Made by a program: the position numbers and the translations under genes. DNA of 64,000 nucleotides from NCBI GenBank assembly GCA_033002965.1, contig JAURVB010003251.1, forward strand, positions 124,001-188,000. Direction: 5' to 3'. Below the pieces are notes generated by a model that was given only the letters and a program-made list of their open reading frames with translations, was not told the DNA's origin and did no database searches. Below, one piece after another: positions 24,797 to 36,132 of the stretch. The stretch comes from Piper betle. Its lineage: Eukaryota > Streptophyta > Magnoliopsida > Piperales > Piperaceae. The number at the start of each line of letters is the position of its first letter. Within the stretch, counting starts at the first letter, position 1.

Positions 24797-25000
24797 ATGG
24801 TGGTGTGCTGGAGCACAGTGCAGAGCAGTTGCCGGAAAAGAACAAAAGCTCCGCCCTTTCCACCTCCGATTGCCGCCGCAGTGCCGCCCACTCCGCCGTC
24901 GGCCTTCCCTTCTACGGACCAGGTACCGGTGCAACGAATTGGGCTCGGAAATGGTCGGGGCCGGAGGCTAAGCTCTGAGGAGGGGTCGGGAGGAGTGTGA
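24797..25000 (+). other. Upstream open reading frame in the HD-ZIP III leader
   Basis: An ATG about 12 nt after the inferred transcription start opens a 67-codon frame that ends before the predicted leader intron. If the TATA-based start is right, this uORF is the first ATG of the mRNA and could lower translation. The peptide has no recognised domain. Confidence 0.35.
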
Positions 25001-25343
25001 GCCGCCGCCGCTGTGTGAGAGGTAAATCATGGCTGATCCTTGAATTTGTTCTTCGGAATTGGACTGGTTTGTGGCTGAATGGGTGGTTTTGTTTGTTGTT
25101 TGGGCGAATTGTTGTTGTTGGTAGGGGAAGATTTCGGCGAAAAAGTGAATTTGGTGGTTCAAATTTTGGGATTTTTTTTTGCTACTTTTGCTTGAGAAAT
25201 CGTGGTTAATCCAAATCCAGCAGCTTAAAAGCTGGTTGATTGTGTGTGTTTTTTTGGTAGAAAGTTTCGTTCTTGGAGCATAAGGTAGGGGGTTTTGCTG
25301 GTGTTGGATGCAGAGGTTGAGTGGTTTTGAGGTGGTGGAGGAA

Positions 25344-28300
25344 ATGGCGATGGCGATGGTGCCGCACAGGGAGGCGGCGGGGAGGGGTGAGCATCAAACA
25401 GCTGGATACGGGGAAGTACGTCCGTTACACGGCGGAGCAGGTGGAGGCGCTGGAGCGGCTGTACGCGGAGTGCCCCAAGCCCAGCTCGATGCGGCGGCAG
25501 CAGCTCATCCGGGAGTGCCCCATCCTCTCCAACATCGAGCCCAAGCAGATCAAAGTCTGGTTCCAGAATCGCAGGCATGAATCGTGTTCTCGCTTTAAAA
25601 AAGTCGGAATCTTTTGCTTTCCCTTTCTCCCTTCCATTTGTCGTTTTCGCTATGTTTTTTTCATCTGGAAACTGAGACCTTGCCTTCCTCCGGGGTTCTA
25701 CTGGTAGAAAAAGGAGTGTTGGGATGGTGATTGTCGAGTGGTACGATTGAGAAAGATTGGTGCTTGCAGGTGTAGAGAGAAGCAGAGGAAGGAGGCCTCA
25801 CGGCTTCAGACGGTGAACCGTAAGCTGTCGGCCATGAACAAGCTGCTGATGGAAGAGAACGAAAGGCTGCAGAAACAGGTTTCCCAGCTCGTATACGAAA
25901 ATGGGTACATGCGACAGCAGCTACATACTGTATGTTCTTTCTCCATCCTTTGGAGTTTAAAATACTGTAGTAGGTTTTACGATTCAGGTTTTGTCTAATC
26001 AATCGTACTTCAGTTAGTGTTTACTTTATAGATTTCTGATATAAATTATTGTTTTATCTGCTGTGTTGAAATGTGTTGTGCTATCTAAACTTCATTGTTT
26101 ATGCGCACGGATTTGATTTTGTGTTTATCTTATTCGGCAGACGCCTGTTACCGGTACAGACACCAGTTGTGAGTCTGCAGTTACGACACCCCAGAATTCT
26201 ATGAAAGATGTTAATAATCCCGCTGGGTAATCTCTAATAGTCTCGGTCTCAATTTTTTTCCTGCAATTTAGTTGTCTTTTTCCTATGCCGCTCATGGAAT
26301 CATTGATATTACCCCGGATTGAATTCTTGATTCAACCCCAGACTCCTGTCAATTGCGGAGGAGACCTTGGCAGAGTTCCTTCCGAAGGCCACAGGAACTG
26401 CCGTTGATTGGGTTCAAATGCCTGGGATGAAGGTCCTTGATTTTCAGCCTCTTGAACTTGATTTAATATGATTCTCATTCTGAAATTGAACTAGATTTCA
26501 TAGAATATAGAATGATCTTTGTTGCTGGACATTGATCCATTCTGCTCACTTGTTTTTGCTCATGTGATCAGCCTGGTCCGGATTCTATTGGAATCGTCGC
26601 CATTTCTCACCGTTGCAGTGGGGTGGCTGCACGTGCCTGTGGTCTAGTTAATCTAGAACCTAATAAGGTTTGGTTTTGCCTGATTCATGATTTGTTTTCC
26701 AGGATTTCAAGTAGTTCTTGAGAAGTATCAAATTCCTGGAAGAAAAACTTGGTGTCAGAGATGTTTGTGTCTACTTGCTGTAATCAGTGTGCTCATGGGT
26801 TGGTTCTTGGCATTGACAGATTGTTGAGATCCTTAAGGATCGGCCTTCTTGGTTTCGGGATTGCAGGAATGTCGAGATGTTTACTATGTTTTCAGCAGGA
26901 AATGGTGGAACAATTGAACTATTGTATATGCAGGTCTGCAGTAAGGGCCATATTTATCTTTCTGATTCAGTCTATTTTGGTTGTGTTCCCATTGTCTTAA
27001 TTGAGTGACCTTTTTCAGATGTATGCTCCAACTACATTGGCAGCTGCACGAGACTTTTGGACTTTACGTTACACTACCAGTTTGGAAGACGGGGGTATTG
27101 TGGTAAGGCGAGAGAATATTACGCAGACATAAGTCATGTCACTGTGCATTCTCTGGCTTCATTTTCTTGTTATCAATACTGTTGTTTTATTCTTTTATTC
27201 TCATTTCATAAGGTGTTAATAGCAAGTTGAACTTACCTATGTCTTAAGGTGTGCGAAAGGTCACTAAGTGGTTCTGGTGGAGGACCTACTGGTTCAAGTG
27301 CCTCTCAATATGTTAGAGCTCAAATTCTTCCTAGTGGATATTTAGTTCGTCCTTGTGAAGGTGGAGGGTCAATTATCCACATTGTTGATCATCTGAATCT
27401 AGAGGTTTGATTTATAACCTTTTTTATAAATAGGTTTGAAGTTTTTTTTTTTTAAAAACCTGAAGCCAAAGTTTTCATCACTCTTAGGCGTATAATGTCC
27501 CAGAGGTGCTACGGCCACTTTATGAATCATCTAAAGTTGTTGCCCAGAAAATGACTCTGGCAGTAAGTGGTTCATTCCAACTATATATGTACTTTCTGCT
27601 AGTCAAAATCTCCTATGTCTTATTAGTCTATTCTGTTAGTTTGGCATACCTGATGATCATTAAAACATTTTCTTTCTTAAGGCTTTGCGCTATATCCGGC
27701 AAATAGCTCAAGAGGCTAGTGGTGAGGTTGTCTATGGTTTGGGCAGGCAGCCTGCTGTCCTACGAACTTTCAGCCAAAGATTAAGCAGGTGATATTGTCT
27801 GTTTGCCTTTTGTTGGCTTTTGCGTACGGCTGTTGATAGTGTACTCTCTCAATTGTTTTTTGCTTTTTGTTTCAGAGGTTTCAATGATGCCATTAATGGC
27901 TTTAGTGATGATGGTTGGACTGTCCTTAGTTGTGATGGCTCTGAAGATGTTGTAGTAGCAGTTAACTCAAGCAAGAATGTGGGATCCAGCTCTTCTGTTG
28001 CGATGCCTAGTGGAATTTTGTGCGCTAAGGCATTCATGCTACTTCAGGTTGACTATTCAGATGTCTGGTTGAGCATTTTATGCAATCTATTTTTGATTTT
28101 CTATTCATGGTTATATAATCTTTGTGCAGAATGTTTCTCCAGCATTGCTGGTTCGATTCTTGAGGGAACACAGATCTGAGTGGGCTGATTATAACATTGA
28201 TGCGTATTCTGCTGCGTCATTGAAAGCTGGGTCATATTCTTTTCCTGGGTTCAGACCAACGGGTTTTTCTGGTAGTCAAGTTATTATGCCTCTTGCACAT

Positions 28301-30451
28301 ACAGTTGAACACGAAGAGGTACCTTCCTGCTTCAATATTATCTTACATGACCGTTAGTAAGTTCATGCTTTGCTAAATATATTCATGTATACCATTTGAA
28401 ACCTACTTATCTCAAGGCTCTGCTGCTCAATGACGGCATCCTACATTGATTTTGTATTCCAGCACTTATGTGTTGAATGGTGATAACTCAATGTATATAA
28501 CATACTTATTGAGGAATGACAGAACTTAATAGAACCATCATTGATGTTTTAACTTATTCAGATGATAATAACATAATACAAACTCTGTTAACATTGCTCA
28601 TGTGTATGACAGTTCTTGGAAATAGTTCGACTTGAAGGCCATCCTCTCACCCATGAGGATGCTTTACTATCTAGAGATCTTCATCTCCTACAGGTACACT
28701 CTCTTTTAGAATTTATCAATATCTTGGTTCTTTATTTAGTATCATCTGGTTGTATTTCTGACATTTGAAGAATACTCTCACTGTTGACGGAAATTTGTGT
28801 TTTCAGCTATGTAGTGGAGTAGATGAGAATGCAGTTGGAGCTTTCTCAGAGTTAATTTTTGCTCCAATTGACGAGTTGTTCCCCGATGATGCTCCATTGT
28901 TGCCTTCTGGTTTTCGTGTTATCCCGTTGGATTCTAAATCAGTACGTCAAATCATCCTTGAGATTACATATTTTTTCATTCTAACTGGTTCTTCTAGTCT
29001 TTCCCATATATGAAATCTTCATATTTCCCAATTTATGATCTGTAATGTCCCCAAAGTAGGATTCCTTTCTTTATTTCATGATAACTAGTGTGACCAAATG
29101 CTTGTCCCTGAAGTCAATTACCCATGTTGATCAATCCTTGGAATATTTAACTTAATGCAAATGGTTTTAGCAGCTGACGTATGGTCCACCCCAATTTGTC
29201 AAAGATTTGTGCTTACTGAAGCACATTATCAACTTAAAAAGTGATGATTTTTTCCTCAGGGTGGGTCACAAGAGAGTTTGGCAACACAACGGACATTGGA
29301 TCTCGCTTCAAGTCTTGAGGCAGGCCCTCCATCAAATAGGTCCAACAACAATGATGTCTCCTCCAACACTTGTTCCTTGAGATCTGTGTTGACTGTTGCT
29401 TTCCAGTTTCCTTGTGATATACACCTTCAGGAGAGTTTGGCAAGCATAGCTAGGCAGTATGTTCGAAGTGTCATTTCAGCTGTACAGCGTGTGGCAACGG
29501 CTATAACCCCAGTGCGACCTGGATTACAAGTGGGGGGCAAACTCCTTCCAGGCTCTCCTGAAGCAGTCACTCTTGCTCGATGGATATGCCAAAGCTATAG
29601 GCAAGTCTTCTGCAAGTGTCTTTTTCCCAATTTTAACTAAGTCTAAATAGATGAAGAAGTGCACCTATTTCTCACTGCCCGATTTCCTTTTTCCTTTCAA
29701 TGAGTATCAACTATTTCTACTGATTGTTAACAAGACGGACTTGGACACATGGCTGACCGTCATCTGGTTATAGTCAATTCCTAATTCGACTTCATCCAGT
29801 TATGCTAAATTTGATTGGTTTTTGCAGTTATCATTTTGGATCAGATCTGCTGCGATCAGCAGGCATCAGTGGCGATTCTGTATTGAAATTGTTGTGGCAT
29901 CTCCCAGACGCAATTCTGTGCTGCTCTTTGAAGGTGAAAATTTTTGGCTTTTTTTTTTAAAGTTTCACGTTTTTTTATTTGTTGTTATGTTACCTAACCT
30001 TGAGTTAGAGGACTCATGCAAAGTGAGTGATGAAATCTTAATTGGTGCTTGCGACAGCCTGTACCTGTTTTCACATTTGCTAACCAGGCTGGCCTGGATA
30101 TGCTGGAAACAACTCTAGTAGCCCTTCAGGACGTAACTCTGGATAAGATTTTTGATGAATCTGGTCGAAAAGTGCTAAGTACAGAGTTTCCGAAGGTCTT
30201 GCAACAGGTAATCCGTCAATTCGGTACTCCAGCAAGATGAAAATTTTTAATTATTTTGTTTGTAGCTGCTGACGCTTTTGGTCTTTTCTGCCCTTTTATG
30301 CCAGGGTTGCACCCATCTTGCAATGGGTGTCTGCTTATCAACCATGGGTCGCCATGTTTCTTATGAGCATGCTACTGTCTGGAAAGTCCTCGGCGAAGAT
30401 GATAGCCTTCATTGCCTTGCATTCTCCTTCATCAACTGGTCTTTCATCTGA
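25344..30451 (+). CDS. Class III HD-ZIP transcription factor, REVOLUTA-like
   Basis: Eighteen coding exons: 25344-25574, 25770-25929, 26141-26226, 26342-26432, 26572-26667, 26820-26933, 27019-27102, 27249-27404, 27488-27562, 27682-27788, 27876-28047, 28130-28318, 28613-28693, 28807-28941, 29260-29600, 29828-29933, 30058-30207, 30305-30451. The 839-residue product has a homeodomain (about 15-75, ends IKVWFQNRR), a leucine zipper, a START domain and a C-terminal MEKHLA domain ending NWSFI. The AILCCSLKPVPVFTFANQAGLDMLETTLVALQD block is closest to REV/OsHOX9/10. The family sets adaxial fate, vasculature and meristem activity. The ATG (MAMAMVPHREAAG) and the homeodomain are in different frames. 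Removing one G from the G-rich run at about 25378-25387 joins them and makes the total exactly divisible by three. The homeodomain frame itself has no ATG after its stop at 25318. Introns 1 and 15 have GC donors. Confidence 0.95.
26422..26582 (+). promoter_or_regulatory. miR165/166 target site, split by an intron
   Basis: The end of exon 4 (CTGGGATGAAG, 26422-26432) joins the start of exon 5 (CCTGGTCCGG, 26572-26581) to form the conserved miR165/166 target in the START region (QMPGMKPGPDS). It exists only in spliced mRNA, as in other HD-ZIP III genes, and predicts cleavage by miR166. Confidence 0.92.
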
Positions 30452-33247
30452 TAGATATCTTACAATACCCTGCCTACCATGAGTACATAAACCGAAGAAA
30501 CCACGAAATCACTTCAACCCAATTTTGTATTTACCAGAAAAAGAATTAGTTTTCTATTTGCCTACATACTAATTTATCCTCCTAGTCTTTTCCTACGAGA
30601 CCTTGTGGTAGCAGAGCAAGTTCCTATGTAAGAAGTTGAATGTCTTTATCATAAAACAAAGAAAAAAAAAGAAATTGGTTTCCAGAGGTGGATAGTAGTA
30701 TCTTTATGATGGCAGTCGTAGAAGTATCTTTGACTGTTTGGTTTATATGAGCAGTTTTACTTCTTTTTGCCTATAAAACTCGACACGGGCCAAGTGCCCA
30801 ACTGTTTCTTGTGCAAGCACTTGCTTGAAAAATCGGAAAATGGTCGAAAGATAGGTTGATTGGTCTAACATTCCAACTGATAGCATCTGGGCATTTGCTG
30901 TCTTTTCAAGCCTTTCGGGATGAAACATTAAGAGCTGCAAGAAGATAAAAAAGAAGGGTGACTTTTAAGTTCGCTTCCTATAGCATGGGCCTTCCCTGGC
31001 ATCTTTGTTTTCTTGCATTTTAATGGCATTAAATAACTGTGGCTTCACTTTTCATAGTTTTACAGGTTTCCTTTCCCGCCTACTTTCCTCGTGCAGTTGA
31101 GTTACCCAGTTTTTAAAGCCTTGCTCTTTATTGTAACAGTCCCTTTCTGTGGCCATCTTGAATTCATGAACGTTTTTGGAAGTTCTGTTTGTCGCATTTG
31201 TTGATGCTCAAACCTTTTCCCGTGAAACGAGATTGCCGCCGTCTCTCAGGCGATATGGTGTCGGATGACTTTATTATTACAGCTCAACGCCTACAGTGAA
31301 CAGTTTCACGCAATTCACTACCCTATCATGTTGAAAGACAACAGAGGTACAGAATTGTAGATGAATACAAAGTTTGTCTGAGAACCAGGTAAAAGGTGCA
31401 AAGAAAACAAGCTCTTCTTTGGGAGTTTCAGTCATGGCTGCGATTGGGGCGACTTGGGAGACTTCTCTTGGTAGCCTCGATTTAGTATGATCCATCAACT
31501 CATCAAACCGGCAAATGAAAAATACCAAGAAACAGATTCGACTCATCAAACTCAGCAGACCGTTCAAGAAACTAAAACGGGTCATCCAACTGTTTTTATA
31601 CACTGTCAATCTTTTTCATTCATGCAATCTTATTAGTTGTTTATATTAGAAGTTGTATATATATATATATATAAAAGAAAAACTACTTAAATAGATATTG
31701 TATTACTTAAAAAGGAAATAAGAAATGCACGGGGAATGTTAATTATTACGTCATAAAATAAGAATTAATTTTTATTTCAATAGTGCGAGTGTTTTATAAT
31801 TGTGTGGAAAATATGTGTTGTTTTCTTGTACGTCTTTTCTCAATATATTCTATTTCGAGTATTCAAAACTTCTCCGTAATTGATGCATTTAATCTCCAAT
31901 TATACTTGCCATCTATAAAGAAAATGTGCATTTCTTGCATAGCACTAGATCGACTTCAAAACCATTTGCTACAACCCGAAGTGTAAAACTGACGGCTGAA
32001 TCATTTTTTTTTAAATGTTGGATCAAGTCAAAATTTACAAACCAAAACGGCAAAAAATTTGCTTTTGTTTGGTGGTTTCTCCTTCATTATCTAATCGAAA
32101 CGCTTTCATCAATTGGCCTCACAAATAGAATTTCTTGTCCCACCTGTTTGGATTTTGATTACGAAATGTTCTTCATTTCAAGGCTTATCAATCCATCCGC
32201 AACGTGCCGAAAGGATACAGTAAGGAAAGCTGTGATTCTACAGAAATCTTGTGCGTTTGTCGAAGTTATAGCTCAATTATTGAGTACTATTACGAATGAA
32301 AGGAGACGCTACCAGTTGAAAGAACACCAACAATTTGTGGCCCGTAGTAACAAAAAGATGATTTGTCTCCTCAAAAAATTCCAGTCGAGAAAGTTTTTCA
32401 TGTATATCACAATTGGGTACAGTCTGATATACATATATACACTCTAATTGAGTACGAAACTTCTTGGTAAACATTTTTGTATTCCAGTAGCTCACATTAC
32501 TTAAAGAATATATGGGTTGTGTCAATCCATGTTTGCCAACGTCAATGGCCACATTAGGACAACATTTCCTTTCTTCAATCCAACAGTTTTTCCCAAACAA
32601 AAACGATACAATAAGACGAGCAATAGGAGTACTCGCACGATTTCTCAAAAAAAGAGAAAAACCTGAGCTACTACTTGTTTTTGGCGTAGACGCCAGACCC
32701 AGCTTACTTGCAGGTTGCAACTTGCTCCCAGAACGTTAATATATCTTGTTTTTCATATTCATGGAGGGCCCTTCTCTTTGGCAAAGTCAAGGGGGTTTAC
32801 ATCAGACACAAATATCATAATCTTACACAAGCTAAATAATTGAGGTCACAAAATATCATAATCTTACACAAGCTAAATAATTGAGGTCACAAATAATTGG
32901 ATTGACAACAAAAAGAATGAACTTAATATAAATGGTACTTCTTCCACAGTGTATATGTACGACGACACAAAAAGAACTTTAAATTTGACAACCCTTTCAG
33001 GGTGGTTGCATTTCAAGGGTTAACACTGGGAAGCTAAACAATATAAAAACATAGTATATGAAAAAAATATAGCAAATGCAGCAGACAAGATCCAAATGCT
33101 CTACATCCTTGTTGAATTAAGCTGCAAGATTTTATGTTGTATACAAGAAGATAAAATAGCAAATTCACGATCAAAACCTGGATAATGAACGTTCAAACAT
33201 CCTTGGAACAGCAGGGACAAGTCCCAGACGATCTTTATCAGCAGCAT
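30452..33247. other. Gene-free stretch between two convergent genes
   Basis: It contains the 3' UTRs of the HD-ZIP III gene (from 30452) and of the CASP-like gene (up to 33247). The frames at 31926-32447 (+) and 32512-32739 (+) look somewhat protein-like (KEHQQFVARSNKKM...), but I recognise no family. A short TA tract lies near 31657-31671. Confidence 0.4.
32811..32892. repeat. 41-bp perfect tandem duplication
   Basis: Two adjacent copies, 32811-32851 and 32852-32892, appear identical. Such identity implies recent duplication (or an assembly artefact). They lie about 360 bp beyond the CASP-like stop codon. Confidence 0.9.
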
Positions 33248-34806
33248 TCAGCGTGATGCCAATGTCCAAAAATTTAGGAGGAATGATGGTGTGGCAGCAA
33301 ACCAGCTGATGAAAGCCATGGCTATTGAAGTTTCAAATTTTGTGCAATGGTTATCAGAACATTCACCAAGATCATTACCGATGAGAACTGTTATGCCAGC
33401 AGATGCACATGCAGCTGCAAATGTGAGGGTTGACGTAACCTGCACAGTTTTAATGAACCAGGGCAAAAGTATAAGAAAAATACGTTCATATAGAGAAACT
33501 AAAGCAGAAATTGTAAAATTGCAATGCATTGTTCTCATTCCCAAACTGTGCTCATTTTTTTTAAAACTATATTCCACCAAATTTTAAAGTGATTCGGATT
33601 GTTGAACTTCTCCCACATCAACACGCAAAAAAAAAGAAGGAATTTGACCAATTTACAGGTCAAGAAATATCTCCTCCTTCAGGGTTATAGATAGTTAACA
33701 AAATTTGCATTCCAGAAGATCAAGAAATATCTTTCTATGGTGACAGGAAAACTTACATATATAGGGTACATGGCATGGATTTTTCAATCAACTGTTGATT
33801 GTTTTCCCACATAACTAAGCTGATACTAACTCATGTAGAACAAGTTTTATTATGGTTGCAATTAATAACACGAACCTCAAAATTTGCCAAATCATGCATG
33901 AAGAACAGGAACAAGAGATAAAAAACAGTACCCCATCACCAATGGTGACAAAAATGATAATTCGAGAATTTCTTAGAGAACGCCTCACTAAAAGAGCATA
34001 AACATCAGCCATGGCCAGTGACAAACCCCAGATACTCTGCAAGATCACGGCTGCAACAAGGTAGCTGAGAGAAAAATGTTCAATCATAAGAGAAGCTAGT
34101 TGGAAAAAAAAAACCATATTTTACAAACTTAAGGCAGCTTCACATGTCAAAAATCAACAATGAAAACTTTGTCCTGTTTGGCTGTACCAGCAATTAAATG
34201 TCTCAATTATTTTCTTTGAGTTATCAAGAACTATGTATACCCATTTCATTTTATCTTGTAGGTTGAAAATTTCACGTAAAAGATCAATTATAAATTGGAG
34301 AAGTAGATACAATGCTCATAAAATCTACTGGAGCTTACAATGATTTTATAATTAATACTTAATTTAGGCTGCAAACAAGTAAATCTAGGTCTACTTGACT
34401 CAGCTAGGTTGAGTACAAGCCAGATGAAGCAAAACAAGTTAGTCCAAGACATTGGTAAGCTCTGCCCCAAATGAAGCAAAACTTAAAATTGTTCAAGTTC
34501 AACCTCGTTCACTACAAATAAGCTGTCAATGTAGGCAATCAATTTTTGATAAATTAAACAGTATTGGATTAGTAATGGGATTATAAGATACCAGAAAGCT
34601 GTTACGGATACAAAATCGCTGGCGGAGACCATGAAGCAGAGAGATGCAGCAGCAAAGATGAACTGAAGAAGCCTTAATGCAAGGCCTCCAGCAGTGCCAG
34701 GCATGCCCTGTATGTCTTCCATCCTCACTCTGGGTGCCGCATTCACAGCCCCGTAAGTGAGAGGAGGCGCTTCCACTGGATGCACTGCTGGGTGGCTTGC
34801 ATTCAT
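33248..34806 (-). CDS. CASP-like membrane protein, group 5A
   Basis: Three exons read on the - strand: 34806-34592, 34064-33932 and 33439-33248, GT-AG, giving 179 residues. The N-terminus [17 protein letters not shown] and the block [15 protein letters not shown] are typical of CASPL5A. Four hydrophobic spans are visible: [14 protein letters not shown] (about 49-62), [42 protein letters not shown] and [20 protein letters not shown] near the C-terminus. The conserved Arg in RNSR and Asp in IGNDLGEC lie between them. CASP-family proteins form membrane scaffolds at cell-wall domains; the 5A group is broadly expressed and its role is not well defined. The junction residue is Cys (FCYL), where relatives often have Arg (FRYL). 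A 5' leader intron is likely (34880-35777). Confidence 0.94.
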
Positions 34807-34879
34807 CTCACTTCACCACCACCTCAGTGATCTCATACCCCAATTCTCATAAGCCCTAAATCCTTTCAGATAATCGATA

Positions 34880-35777
34880 CTGAACAAAAGGAAAAACGAC
34901 GAAAACACATAATGAGTAATCAGCAATCAGAAACAGATTCATAACACTACTGGAAACAATAATTTCAAGAACACAAAATCTAGCACCCATAATCAGAAGC
35001 TCTAATCAACAGCACCAAACCTTAGCCAGACCAAACCGATCCCTTGCATAAAGTTCTCCATCCAACATAACGAATCCTAGCAATCCATTGCTAGAATCAG
35101 CAATCAGCAATCAGAAACAGATACAAACCACAACAGGAAACACTAACTGCCAGAATACAGAGCTAAAAGCCTAAAACGTCCATAATCAAAATACAGTACG
35201 CAGCTCAAATAAACAGCTCAGACCGGGCTCAGCAATCAAGAAACAGACATACACAGGTACTTGGAAATACTAGTTTCAGGGAACACAGTTCTAAAAGCTT
35301 AAAACCCATAATCAAAATACAACAAGCAGCTCCAATGAAAAGCCCAGACCTGACCCAACCCTGCCAAGCCACTACCGGAATCAGCCAATCAGAGCAATGG
35401 GAAACAGATTCACACCACCACTGCCAACAAACACCAATTCCAAGAACACAGGGCCAAAACCCTAAAACCCTGAACCAAAAGACAATGGACAAAACCCTAG
35501 CACAGCCAATGAGTCCCACTGCACAAAATTACTCCACAGCAGCATAAGCCAGTACAGAACCGAGCCAAGCCTAAAGAAAAAAAAAAAACCAACACGAATT
35601 CTTCTCCCGTCCACCCCAACCACAACCAGATTGAAGATGGATTGATCCACACATACAGCAAACAAAGCATCACACAATCCTTAAAAATAAAATAAAAATA
35701 AAAATAATTACTAACATCACCAACAAAAGAAGAAGAAGAAGAAAGAAAAAATAAAAGAAAGTAGGAGAAGATCATAC
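34880..35777 (-). other. Probable 5' leader intron of the CASP-like gene, filled with degenerate repeats
   Basis: On the - strand a donor AAT|GTATGA (35777) and a strong acceptor TTTTGTTCAG|T (34880) bracket 898 nt. A pyrimidine-rich tract just upstream (35817-35870 as read on -) looks like a promoter/leader. Within the intron, four diverged units of about 130-180 bp begin near 34920, 35098, 35232 and 35380. They share CAGCAATCAGAAACAGA, CATAATCAAAATACA and AAGAACACA-type words. Confidence 0.5.
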
Positions 35778-35877
35778 ATTCAATTATGGGAACGCAAAGG
35801 GGAAGGCGGAATCGATGGAAAGATGGGGAAGAAGAAGGGGTGGGGGGTGGTGGGAAAGGAAGGGGCAGATTAATGGG

Positions 35878-36076
35878 CAGGAGAAAAGATATTAAAATAA
35901 AATAAACCTTTTATTCCCATTAATTAATTAATTAATTAACTAACTAATTAACTTAATTGATTTAAAAATGAAGGTAAGGAGGTGGACCCCTCAGCGACGA
36001 CAGGTGGGTGGGTATAAAATGTTGGAATAGACGGCACGCCTCTTCCCCATTGGGCTTCTCTTTGGGCCTGTTAATA

Positions 36077-36132
<56 letters not shown>

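Noticed and set aside
25321..25343. GTG-led start for the homeodomain frame
   Set aside because: Eukaryotic GTG initiation is implausible; the stretch reads WRRKWRWRW-type text and is the antiphase of the real N-terminus.
32277..32720. 147-codon antisense frame between the HD-ZIP III and CASP-like genes, and the + frame at 31926-32447
   Set aside because: Weakly protein-like, but no domain, no splice support and no coherent exon chain; not reported as a gene.
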